Under the pieces are notes generated by a model that did not search any database, was not told the origin of the DNA, and was given only the letters and a program-made list of their open reading frames with translations. Below, one piece after another: positions 27,987 through 35,375 of a DNA stretch of 64,000 nt. The stretch lies in the NCBI RefSeq assembly GCF_050529585.1, contig NZ_CP172882.1, forward strand, positions 620,001-684,000, given 5' to 3'. The stretch is from Enterococcus_D sp050529585. GTDB taxonomy: Bacteria; Bacillota; Bacilli; Lactobacillales; Enterococcaceae. Both the position numbers and the translations under genes were made by a program. Every line of letters starts with the position of its first letter. The first letter of the stretch is position 1.

Positions 27987-28024
27987 AAACAAGCGTTGCG
28001 CAAAAAATGCGCAACGCTTGTTTT
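27987..28024. terminator. Terminator between the GH1 gene and the convergent CPBP gene
   Basis: AACAAGCGTTGCGC pairs perfectly with GCGCAACGCTTGTT (14 bp) and has A- and T-rich flanks, so it can serve both strands. Confidence 0.92.
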
Positions 28025-28027
28025 ATT

Positions 28028-28672
28028 TTAAGGAACTTGGATATATCCATGGTAAACCAATAGCTGAACAATCACCACTAACGTATTCATCCCTACATGG
28101 GTGATCATCGAGGTCCAGATACTGCCGGTCAATGCATATAAACCGGAAAAAAACAGTCCTAAGAAGATATAGACGAGCAAATGCCCATCATTATGGGCGA
28201 AAGCAAAGGCGATGGCGCTGATTCCGATACCAATCCCCACATGGGTATATTTGCCAATGATGCCCACCAGTGCCCGGCGGAATACAAATTCTTCCATGAT
28301 TGGCCCGCCAACCATCGCAGCTAAGGCAAATAAGGGTTGGTGCAGGATGATTTGAATAATATTGGCTGTATTTTCTGATGCTGTGACTTCACCAAAAAGC
28401 GATTCGATGAAGACAGCAACATTTTGCAATAAAATCGCTATAATGATACCCGATAGCCCATAAATGAAGATTGCTGAAGGTTTGCTGCGATGATGCTCAA
28501 AGGATAACGGTTCTTTTTGAAAGAAATAGAGGCCGACCATCATCACAGCCCCCACGAGATAGCCGATCGTTGTGGCAGGAACTGCCAAACCGGCACTTAC
28601 AAAGGCACCAGGTAAGAAAAATACGATTCCGTAAGTAAGGATGGTTGCAAATGAATATTTTGATAATGACAT
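28028..28672 (-). CDS. CPBP-family intramembrane metalloprotease
   Basis: 214-residue, highly hydrophobic protein with about six spans. The CAAX-protease/bacteriocin-processing signature is present: GGPIMEEFVFRRALVG (EExxxR), followed by AFAFAHNDGH and THVGMNTLVV for the metal-binding His residues. Such proteins act in bacteriocin immunity or maturation, or in surface-protein processing. Nothing adjacent defines a substrate. GGAG lies about 14 bases before the ATG, a long spacing. Confidence 0.88.
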   Translation of the reverse strand: MSLSKYSFATILTYGIVFFLPGAFVSAGLAVPATTIGYLVGAVMMVGLYFFQKEPLSFEHHRSKPSAIFIYGLSGIIIAILLQNVAVFIESLFGEVTASENTANIIQIILHQPLFALAAMVGGPIMEEFVFRRALVGIIGKYTHVGIGIGISAIAFAFAHNDGHLLVYIFLGLFFSGLYALTGSIWTSMITHVGMNTLVVIVQLLVYHGYIQVP

Positions 28673-28772
28673 GATATAAGTATCACACTCCTTTGGTTTA
28701 TTATAAACTAGGCAGGCGATAGAAACAAAGTATCTATCCCTTAAAGCAAAACAAAAAAAATAATCAAAAGGC

Positions 28773-28801
28773 TTGCAAAAGCAAGTGAAAATGAGTAATA
28801 T
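28773..28801 (+). promoter_or_regulatory. groESL promoter
   Basis: TTGCAA (28773-28778) and TAATAT (28796-28801) with a 17-base spacer, directly before the CIRCE element. Confidence 0.82.
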
Positions 28802-28813
28802 TAAAACTGTGAG

Positions 28814-28840
28814 TTAGCACTCGATAGATGAGAGTGCTAA
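28814..28840 (+). promoter_or_regulatory. CIRCE element (HrcA operator)
   Basis: Perfect TTAGCACTC-N9-GAGTGCTAA dyad about 12 bases after the -10, so HrcA represses groESL until heat or misfolded protein occupies GroEL. Confidence 0.97.
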
Positions 28841-28877
28841 TGTAAAATTTGATTATAACTTATTGGAGGGATTTATC

Positions 28878-29162
28878 GTGTTAAGACCATTAGGTGATCG
28901 TGTGATTATCGAAGTCGCAAAAGAAGAGGAAAAAACTGTAGGCGGAATCGTGCTTGCATCAGCAGCAAAAGAAAAACCACAAACAGGTACCGTGATCGCA
29001 GTTGGCGAAGGCCGCACACTTGAAAACGGTGAAAAAGCTCCTGTTGCTGTCAACGTAGGCGAACAAGTCATGTTCGAAAAATACGCTGGCACAGAAGTGA
29101 AATTCGAAGGTACAGAATATTTGATCGTGGCTGCTAAAGATATTATCGCAGTCGTAGAATAA
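28878..29162 (+). CDS. groES: Co-chaperonin GroES
   Basis: 94-residue lid of the GroEL folding chamber. RPLGDRVIIE, the mobile loop EEKTVGGIVLASAAKEKPQ and the C-terminal IVAAKDIIAVVE are all present. It starts with GTG at 28878, GGAGG being 8 bases upstream; five extra residues in the open frame are untranslated. Confidence 0.97.
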   Translation: MLRPLGDRVIIEVAKEEEKTVGGIVLASAAKEKPQTGTVIAVGEGRTLENGEKAPVAVNVGEQVMFEKYAGTEVKFEGTEYLIVAAKDIIAVVE

Positions 29163-29190
29163 AAAATAATAAATTTGAGGTGAATCAATT

Positions 29191-30822
29191 ATGGCAAAAG
29201 AGATTAAATTTGCAGAAGACGCACGGGCAGCGATGTTGCGTGGGGTAGATAAATTAGCAGATACAGTAAAAGTAACCTTAGGACCAAAAGGACGTAACGT
29301 TGTTTTAGAAAAATCTTACGGCTCACCATTGATCACGAATGATGGTGTAACGATCGCAAAAGAAATCGAGTTAGAAGATCATTTTGAAAACATGGGTGCG
29401 AAATTAGTAGCTGAAGTTGCATCTAAAACAAATGATATCGCCGGTGACGGTACAACGACTGCGACATTATTGACTCAAGCCATCGTTCGCGAAGGTTTGA
29501 AAAACGTGACTGCAGGTGCGAATCCTTTAGGCATTCGTCGCGGAATCGAATTGGCAACAAAAGTCGCTGTTGAAGAATTGCACAGCATTTCATCGATCGT
29601 TGATTCTAAAGAAGCAATTGCACAAGTCGGTGCCGTATCTTCAGGCAGCGAAAAAGTTGGTCAATATATTGCTGATGCAATGGAAAAAGTTGGCAATGAC
29701 GGTGTCATCACAATTGAAGAATCAAAAGGGATCGAAACTGAATTAGATGTTGTTGAAGGTATGCAATTTGACCGTGGCTACTTATCACAATACATGGTCA
29801 CTGATAATGATAAAATGGAAGCTGCTTTAGAAAATCCATATATCTTGATCACTGACAAAAAAATCTCTAACATCCAAGACATCTTGCCATTGTTAGAACA
29901 AATCTTACAACAATCAAAACCATTATTGATCATTGCAGATGATGTCGATGGCGAAGCATTGCCAACACTTGTTTTGAACAAAATCCGTGGTACATTCAAC
30001 GTCGTTGCTGTTAAAGCACCAGGTTTTGGCGATCGTCGCAAAGCCATGTTAGAAGATATCGCGATCTTAACTGGTGGTACTGTGATCACTGAAGATCTAG
30101 GCCTTGAATTAAAAGATGCAACCATCGAAAACTTAGGTCAAGCAAGCAAAGTCGTTGTGGATAAAGACAACACGACAATCGTAGAAGGTGCTGGCGATAA
30201 AGCTGGTATCGATGCACGTGTGCAATTGATCAAAAATCAAATCGCAGATACAACATCTGATTTTGATCGTGAAAAATTACAAGAACGCTTAGCTAAATTA
30301 GCTGGCGGTGTTGCAGTAATCAAAGTTGGTGCACCAACTGAAACAGAATTGAAAGAATTGAAACTACGTATTGAAGATGCATTGAATGCAACTCGTGCCG
30401 CTGTTGAGGAAGGCATGGTTTCAGGTGGGGGAACTGCCTTAGTCAATGTGATCAACAAAGTCGCAGCAATCGAATCAGATGGCGACGCCGCAACAGGTGT
30501 GAAAATCGTCTTGCGTGCTTTGGAAGAACCAGTTCGTCAAATCGCTGAAAATGCAGGTTACGAAGGTTCAGTCATTATTGATAAATTAAAACATGCTGAT
30601 CTAGGTGTTGGTTTCAATGCTGCAACTGGCGAATGGGTAAACATGCTTGAAGCAGGAATCGTTGACCCAACTAAAGTAACACGTTCAGCACTACAAAATG
30701 CCGCTTCTGTTGCTGCATTATTGTTAACGACTGAAGCAGTCGTTGCTGACAAACCAGAACCAGCTGCACCAGCAGCGCCAGCTATGGACCCATCAATGGG
30801 CGGTATGGGCGGCATGATGTAA
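29191..30822 (+). CDS. groEL: Chaperonin GroEL
   Basis: 543-residue ATPase ring subunit for protein folding. The ATP-site GDGTTTATLL, equatorial and apical domains, and the C-terminal GGMGGMM tail are intact. GAGGTG precedes the ATG. Codons are strongly biased toward those of highly expressed genes. The last 18 bases around its stop recur about 210 bp downstream. Confidence 0.99.
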   Translation: MAKEIKFAEDARAAMLRGVDKLADTVKVTLGPKGRNVVLEKSYGSPLITNDGVTIAKEIELEDHFENMGAKLVAEVASKTNDIAGDGTTTATLLTQAIVREGLKNVTAGANPLGIRRGIELATKVAVEELHSISSIVDSKEAIAQVGAVSSGSEKVGQYIADAMEKVGNDGVITIEESKGIETELDVVEGMQFDRGYLSQYMVTDNDKMEAALENPYILITDKKISNIQDILPLLEQILQQSKPLLIIADDVDGEALPTLVLNKIRGTFNVVAVKAPGFGDRRKAMLEDIAILTGGTVITEDLGLELKDATIENLGQASKVVVDKDNTTIVEGAGDKAGIDARVQLIKNQIADTTSDFDREKLQERLAKLAGGVAVIKVGAPTETELKELKLRIEDALNATRAAVEEGMVSGGGTALVNVINKVAAIESDGDAATGVKIVLRALEEPVRQIAENAGYEGSVIIDKLKHADLGVGFNAATGEWVNMLEAGIVDPTKVTRSALQNAASVAALLLTTEAVVADKPEPAAPAAPAMDPSMGGMGGMM

Positions 30823-30831
30823 TTAAACACT

Positions 30832-30859
30832 AAGAACCCCTTTGTATAGGGGTTCTTTT
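30832..30859 (+). terminator. Terminator directly after groEL
   Basis: AAGAACCCC pairs with GGGGTTCTT around an 8-base loop, then TTTG. Confidence 0.85.
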
Positions 30860-30921
30860 GTTGTTTATTGGACTTTTGTAGTGAAAAGGGGCAAAAAGGA
30901 CAAGGCTTCTCAATTCGTCCG

Positions 30922-30992
30922 AACTAGTGTATAATATGCATGTTGTTATTTAAAATGGAAATACTTATATATCAACATTTTTTACACTAGTT
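30922..30992. repeat. Short element bounded by 10-bp inverted repeats
   Basis: AACTAGTGTA (30922-30931) and TACACTAGTT (30983-30992) are exact inverted repeats around 51 AT-rich bases that include a TATAAT-like box. It lies between the two copies of the groEL 3' end. No coding sequence is seen in it. Confidence 0.55.
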
Positions 30993-31019
30993 GACACAAG
31001 TTAGGCAGATACTTAAAAC

Positions 31020-31037
31020 TGGGCGGCATGATGTAAT
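31020..31037 (+). repeat. Second copy of the groEL 3' end
   Basis: TGGGCGGCATGATGTAAT is identical to 30806-30823, which holds the last groEL codons and stop. Bases past it differ from those after groEL. Confidence 0.9.
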
Positions 31038-31052
31038 ATCAGGCAAAAACAG

Positions 31053-31083
31053 TAGAGCCTCGAGTTTTCGAGGTTCTTTTTTT
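31053..31083 (+). terminator. Second terminator downstream of groEL
   Basis: GCCTCGA-GTTT-TCGAGGT stem followed by TCTTTTTTTT, just after the duplicated groEL end. It would terminate nothing obvious now. Confidence 0.8.
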
Positions 31084-31204
31084 TCATATAAAACCATCGT
31101 GCTCACTGTACCAACAAACTTCATAAGTTGAATCTTTAGATTTCAACGTTATCCTGATATAAAATAAGTATAAAAGTAAATACAAATAATCAGGAGGTTT
31201 TTTT

Positions 31205-31909
31205 GTGAAACGATTGAGAAAACAAAATCAAGAGCCAGCGCATGGAAAAAATAGTGCGGAAAAGACAGTAGTACCTGACACAAATCAGTTGAATGCTGAA
31301 GAAGAGGCAGAATTTAACATCTTCTTTCAAGCGGTGCTTGAAAAGCTACCGAAACCAGCGGCTAAAATCATTCGCAACAGCTACGGTCGCTCAAGAGCGC
31401 AAGCAGAAAAAATAATGGCCAAAGGAAAAGAGCAGTCGGATCGGGTTTTTGATTCGTTTTTACTCGGTGTCGACGATGCGACACGTAAGAAAGCCCATCG
31501 GATAATCCATGCAGCATCATTGACAGCGGCCATTATTGGTTGCTCACCGATCCCTTTTTCTGATGCCTTTTTGCTAGTACCTGTGCAGATGACCATGATG
31601 GCCCGTTTGTATCGTTTATTTGGTCGTCCATGGTCTGAAGGTTTGACGAAAAGTTTATCGAAAGAAATGGTGGTCGTTACTTTTGGTCGCAGTGCTGTCG
31701 GAAATGTATTGAAATTTGTCCCAGCAGTCGGAACGGTTGCAGGTGCAGCGGTCAATGCTACTGTCGCCACAGGGATCACGGAGGCATTAGGTTGGGTCAC
31801 GGTTAAAATGCTGAACGATGGCGAAGATATTTTTGATCAAGTCATGTCTTTTAAAGGGCAATTTTATACGTTGATCCATGCATTGAATATTGGTAAGATA
31901 TCAAAGTAG
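31205..31909 (+). CDS. DUF697-family membrane-associated protein
   Basis: 234 residues: a charged N terminus (1-45), a helical region, then a hydrophobic Gly/Ala-rich half (AASLTAAIIGCSPIPFSDAFLLVPVQMTMMARLYRLFG, VPAVGTVAGAAVNATVATGITEALG) typical of the DUF697 domain, otherwise found attached to GTPases. There is no GTPase domain here. It starts with GTG after AGGAGG. The function is unknown. Confidence 0.75.
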   Translation: MKRLRKQNQEPAHGKNSAEKTVVPDTNQLNAEEEAEFNIFFQAVLEKLPKPAAKIIRNSYGRSRAQAEKIMAKGKEQSDRVFDSFLLGVDDATRKKAHRIIHAASLTAAIIGCSPIPFSDAFLLVPVQMTMMARLYRLFGRPWSEGLTKSLSKEMVVVTFGRSAVGNVLKFVPAVGTVAGAAVNATVATGITEALGWVTVKMLNDGEDIFDQVMSFKGQFYTLIHALNIGKISK

Positions 31910-32036
31910 CATCATTCAGGCTTGGTGCATTGGCATGCGGATTTTCTGCCTATCTTATAGCAGCTGTTACAAGATAAAAAAACGGTGTCGCAGTGTATTG
32001 TTTTGGATGGATGAATCAAGAATGGGAGGGGTAATA

Positions 32037-32540
32037 GTGAAAGAAAAAATCACCCGCGAGGATGTCAGTAAACAATTGGTTACAGATAGCTATTTTGAAC
32101 CGGGAAATGTGGGACTAAAGATAAAGCAAACTATTTTAGTGATCATCGCCTGGTTATTGATTTTTATTCCATTCATCTGGCTAGCCATTCCGTTTTTTTT
32201 CCCGCGGACAGCTGATTGGCTAGATTTTCGCGTGTATGTTGAAGAACGTTCGGCATTTAGCTATCTATTTATTTTCCTGATCGTTGTTTTTTTACTATTG
32301 ACAGTGTTGTTTGTTTTGTTAACAAGAAAAAATAATCGACGTTTCAAAAATCAGTTGCATAAACAATCCTTGCATGATGAGGAGATGTTAGAAAAAAGGA
32401 AGATGCTTATGTCCGAATTTTATACAGCGCGATTTGGAGAACAGGAAGAACGGCAAAAAGTTAGATACTATGTTGTGAAACCTGAGCAAAATATTTCAGA
32501 AACGGAAATCAAGTCGCTGTTTCAGCGAAATGAGGTGTAA
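32037..32540 (+). CDS. Small membrane protein paired with a GT2 glycosyltransferase (PgaD-like candidate)
   Basis: 167 residues, with two hydrophobic segments (about 28-50 and 73-95) and a charged cytoplasmic C terminus. It starts with GTG at 32037 after GGGAGGGG; the long open frame upstream is not coding by its ribosome site. It ends 2 bases before a PgaC/IcaA-like glycosyltransferase. The topology and pairing resemble PgaD/IcaD, small subunits needed by poly-N-acetylglucosamine synthases, but sequence similarity is not evident by eye. Confidence 0.6.
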   Translation: MKEKITREDVSKQLVTDSYFEPGNVGLKIKQTILVIIAWLLIFIPFIWLAIPFFFPRTADWLDFRVYVEERSAFSYLFIFLIVVFLLLTVLFVLLTRKNNRRFKNQLHKQSLHDEEMLEKRKMLMSEFYTARFGEQEERQKVRYYVVKPEQNISETEIKSLFQRNEV

Positions 32541-32542
32541 GT

Positions 32543-33862
32543 ATGTTCACAGTTTTTCATACGGGGATTGAATGGTTGGATGTGTTTTTAAATCTGTTGA
32601 TGATGATTTTATTCACCTATCCGATCATAGGCGGCTTTGCTTGGTTTATTGGCGTGATGTGTTATACTTTCTTATTCCGATATCGGCAATTAGAGTGGAT
32701 TCCGATCCCAAAAGAAATTGAGCCGATGATTACAATTATGGTTCCAGCACATAACGAAGAAATTGTGATCGAGGATACGATTCATTATTTAATGCAGAAA
32801 TTAAATTACGACAATTATGAAGTTTTGGTCATTGATGATGGATCGACAGATCAAACACCTGCCATACTCGAAGGACTCATGGAACAATATCCAAAACTTA
32901 GGGTTTTACGTATTGAAAAAAATCAAGGAAAAGCCCATGCTTTCAACGTCGGCGTTGGTTTTGCCAAAGGAGAACTGATCCTCAGCAATGATGCGGATAC
33001 TGTTCCTGAGCCAGACGCCTTATGGAAATATATCAATTACTATATTCGGCAAGATGCGATCAATATCTCGGCGATTACTGCCAATATGGACGTTCAGAAT
33101 CGCAGCACAATTATTGGTAAATCACAATCAGTTGAATTTTCAAGTATCGTTGGCATCATCAAAAGGACGCAGCAGGCAGTATTAGGGGTTATCTATGCTT
33201 ATAGCGGCGCCAATACGATGTATCGTAAAGATGCATTATTGGATGTTGGGTTGTTTCGGCAGAATCGTGCGACTGAAGATATCAGTATTGCATGGGACCA
33301 CCAATTTCAAGGCTGGTTATCCTTGTTTGCGCCGAAGATCATGTTTTTCATGGAGGTTCCTGATTCCCTTAGAATGTTGTATCGTCAAAGAAAGCGGTGG
33401 GCAAAAGGCGGAACTGAAGTGTGGCTAACCAATTTTAAGAAGGTCATGGCCCATCCTTTCGCGAATATCGGTCGTACCTTTATGTTTATTGACCAAAGTC
33501 TCAGTATCATCTGGTCCTTCTTTTTTTGGCTCTCATCACTGCTCTTTGTCTGCTCACTCGTTTATTTTATACTGCAAGGCAACAACGAACGCATCTATCA
33601 TATGTTTACGATGGCATTTCTTTTTGTTTGTTTTGAAATGATTGCAGGTGCGATTCAGTTGTTTACAAGTTTGTTGGTAGATGATGGGCGCAAAAAACTA
33701 AAATATTTTCGCTTTGCACCTTTCTATATGCTCTTTTATTGGATGATCAATGCGATAACGATCGTTACTACATTCGTACCAGCCGTCAAAACGATTTTGG
33801 GGTATGGGAGTGGTGTTTGGGTCAGTCCAAAAAGGCAAGGGCAAGGAAAGAAATCAGAATAG
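32543..33862 (+). CDS. Membrane glycosyltransferase family 2, poly-N-acetylglucosamine synthase-like
   Basis: Processive GT2 enzyme of 439 residues. Two N-terminal spans are followed by the catalytic domain with VIDDGSTDQTPA, LSNDADTVPEPDA, the acceptor-site TEDISIAWD (TED) and the QRKRWAKGG (QxxRW) motif. Three C-terminal spans form the channel. This architecture matches PgaC/IcaA and related hyaluronan/cellulose-type synthases. The sugar is not determinable here. No deacetylase or hydrolase gene (IcaB/PgaB) is adjacent. Confidence 0.87.
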   Translation: MFTVFHTGIEWLDVFLNLLMMILFTYPIIGGFAWFIGVMCYTFLFRYRQLEWIPIPKEIEPMITIMVPAHNEEIVIEDTIHYLMQKLNYDNYEVLVIDDGSTDQTPAILEGLMEQYPKLRVLRIEKNQGKAHAFNVGVGFAKGELILSNDADTVPEPDALWKYINYYIRQDAINISAITANMDVQNRSTIIGKSQSVEFSSIVGIIKRTQQAVLGVIYAYSGANTMYRKDALLDVGLFRQNRATEDISIAWDHQFQGWLSLFAPKIMFFMEVPDSLRMLYRQRKRWAKGGTEVWLTNFKKVMAHPFANIGRTFMFIDQSLSIIWSFFFWLSSLLFVCSLVYFILQGNNERIYHMFTMAFLFVCFEMIAGAIQLFTSLLVDDGRKKLKYFRFAPFYMLFYWMINAITIVTTFVPAVKTILGYGSGVWVSPKRQGQGKKSE

Positions 33863-33868
33863 TAGAAA

Positions 33869-33896
33869 AAAGAAAGCTGAGAAGCTTTCTTTTTTT
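33869..33896 (+). terminator. Terminator of the GT2 unit
   Basis: AAGAAAGCT pairs with AGCTTTCTT around a short GAGA-like loop, followed by T7. Confidence 0.85.
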
Positions 33897-33969
33897 GTTG
33901 AGCGATTTATTTTGAAAATAGCATTCAGGTTGTTGTGCCTATGCTATAATCGTTCAAAAAGGAGTCATT

Positions 33970-34293
33970 ATGCATATCCAAGATTATCAAAAAGCTATCT
34001 TGCAAAACAAAATCGATCATCAATTTAATACCACCAATATTGAAAAAGAGTTTTTGGCGTTGTATGGGGAAGTGGCCGAAGCATTCGATGCTTATCGCAA
34101 AATGGAATCTGTCGGAGAAGAATTGGCAGATGTTGCGATTTATCTTTTTGGCATAGCAGAGCTGCTGCAGATAGATTTAGAAAGAGAGATTCAAACGAAA
34201 ATGAAAATCAATGCATCAAGGCGCTATGTCGCAAATGGTAATGGCTATGCTACAAGGGTTGATGATGCGGAAAATGATGAGGAGAAAAGATGA
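33970..34293 (+). CDS. MazG-like nucleotide pyrophosphohydrolase
   Basis: 107-residue all-alpha NTP-PPase-like protein. The metal-binding pattern is split over two helices: EFLALYGEVAEAFDAYR and GEELADVAIYLFGIAE. Such small MazG-like proteins hydrolyse non-canonical or surplus NTPs. AAAGGAG precedes the ATG. The stop overlaps the next gene's start in ATGA. Confidence 0.8.
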   Translation: MHIQDYQKAILQNKIDHQFNTTNIEKEFLALYGEVAEAFDAYRKMESVGEELADVAIYLFGIAELLQIDLEREIQTKMKINASRRYVANGNGYATRVDDAENDEEKR

Positions 34294-34748
34294 CCAACAA
34301 TGTAAATATCGTCCCATGGACAAGCACATTCCTTGAAAAAACAGTAGCGATGTACATCGATGTTTTTTCTGCTGAACCCTGGAACGATCTGTTGACTGAA
34401 CCACAAATCACAGGCTATGTCACTGCACTCATGGAGATGAACACCTTTCTTGGCTATGGCTTGCTCAACAAGGAGACGAATGAACTGCTAGGCTATGCCA
34501 TAGGGTTTGTTAAACCGTGGTATCAAGGAACAGAATATGTGATCGACACTTTTCTGATTGCCTCGGACCATCAAAGTCAAGGACTGGGTTCATCTTTTAT
34601 TCGCCTGATCGAAGAAGAATTACGTCAAAAGGGCATTCCTACAATCTTATTGGATACAGAAACAGCGATGCCTGCCTTTCAGTTTTATGCAAAAAATGGC
34701 TTCAAACCGTTACCTGATAATGTGACACTCTACCGTTCGATTGATTGA
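34290..34748 (+). CDS. GNAT-family N-acetyltransferase
   Basis: 152-residue acetyl-CoA-dependent transferase. The pantetheine-binding loop DHQSQGLGSSFIRLIEEE (Q-x-x-G-x-G/S) and the C-terminal FYAKNGFKPL are clear. Substrate unknown. It is translationally coupled to the MazG-like gene. Confidence 0.85.
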   Translation: MTNNVNIVPWTSTFLEKTVAMYIDVFSAEPWNDLLTEPQITGYVTALMEMNTFLGYGLLNKETNELLGYAIGFVKPWYQGTEYVIDTFLIASDHQSQGLGSSFIRLIEEELRQKGIPTILLDTETAMPAFQFYAKNGFKPLPDNVTLYRSID

Positions 34749-34756
34749 TACATGTC

Positions 34757-34799
34757 AAAGCCCAAACGCAACTATTCTCTTGATGGGCGTTAGGGCTTT
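34757..34799 (+). terminator. Hairpin after the GNAT gene
   Basis: AAAGCCC-A-AACGC pairs with GCGTT-A-GGGCTTT, with one internal mismatch. There is no real U-run after it, so termination efficiency is uncertain. Confidence 0.6.
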
Positions 34800-34801
34800 A
34801 G

Positions 34802-34831
34802 TTATACACAGTTTCAACAGGTTTATCCACA
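34802..34831 (+). promoter_or_regulatory. Pair of consensus DnaA boxes
   Basis: TTATACACA (34802-34810) and TTATCCACA (34823-34831) both match TTATNCACA, in the same orientation, 21 bp from start to start. They lie in an intergenic region with no replication genes nearby. Confidence 0.7.
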
Positions 34832-34997
34832 ATATATTGTGGGAACTTACTTTCGCCTACGAAATATAGTATTTGGTGTGCTTTTCTGGATAGATGAGTC
34901 ACACGAGTATGGTCTTTTGATCAATCCTAAAAGTTGATTGAAAAAGGTGACAGATAAACCGAGAGCTGAAAACAACGTGTGAAGATCCATGTAGTCT

Positions 34998-35056
34998 AAA
35001 AAGCCCCAAAAAAAGAAACGTAATAACACATTACGCTTCTTTTTTTGGGGCTTTTT
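34998..35056. terminator. Large bidirectional terminator overlapping a small gene
   Basis: AAAAAGCCCCAAAAAAAGAA, then CGTAAT, pair with ATTACG, then TTCTTTTTTT and GGGGCTTTTT. The stem is nearly 27 bp with one mismatch and a 5-base loop. Its right arm codes for the last residues and the stop of the minus-strand small protein. Confidence 0.9.
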
Positions 35057-35174
35057 GTTTTTTCTCGTCTGTGGTCGGTACGGAATCTAAGGCTTTTTTG
35101 AAAATTTCTTCTTTTTTCTTTTTGTAGTCATCTTGACGTTCAGCATAAACTTTCTCTTTGGTCTTGGTTTTCAT
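35031..35174 (-). CDS. Small lysine-rich protein (47 aa)
   Basis: Opens MKTKTKEKVYAERQDDYKKK and ends in a Lys/Pro tail (KAPKKEA). It is very hydrophilic, with no membrane or metal motifs. AGAGGTG precedes the ATG by about 8 bases, which supports real translation. Function unknown. The C terminus is written in the arm of a terminator hairpin. Confidence 0.7.
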   Translation of the reverse strand: MKTKTKEKVYAERQDDYKKKKEEIFKKALDSVPTTDEKKQKAPKKEA

Positions 35175-35375
35175 ACGCGGTCACCTCTTTCTTATAAATA
35201 CTATAGCATAATTTCACAAACTTGCAAATTTTTTCGTTCTTAATGCCGAATTAATTAGCTTTTTATAGTTTGATGATTGTGAAAATACGCTGTCTGTTTA
35301 AGTTGCCATTAAGTTTCAGATGTTCTAATAAAAGATATATCAACGAGAATAAACAGATACAGGAAGTGAGATAGG

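Noticed and set aside
34802..34831. DnaA boxes as a replication origin
   Set aside because: Only two boxes, no AT-rich unwinding region beside them and no dnaA, dnaN or rep gene nearby; kept only as a possible DnaA-binding site.
34847..35029. Minus-strand open frame of 60 codons
   Set aside because: Starts inside the terminator stem downstream of the small Lys-rich gene and has no ribosome site.
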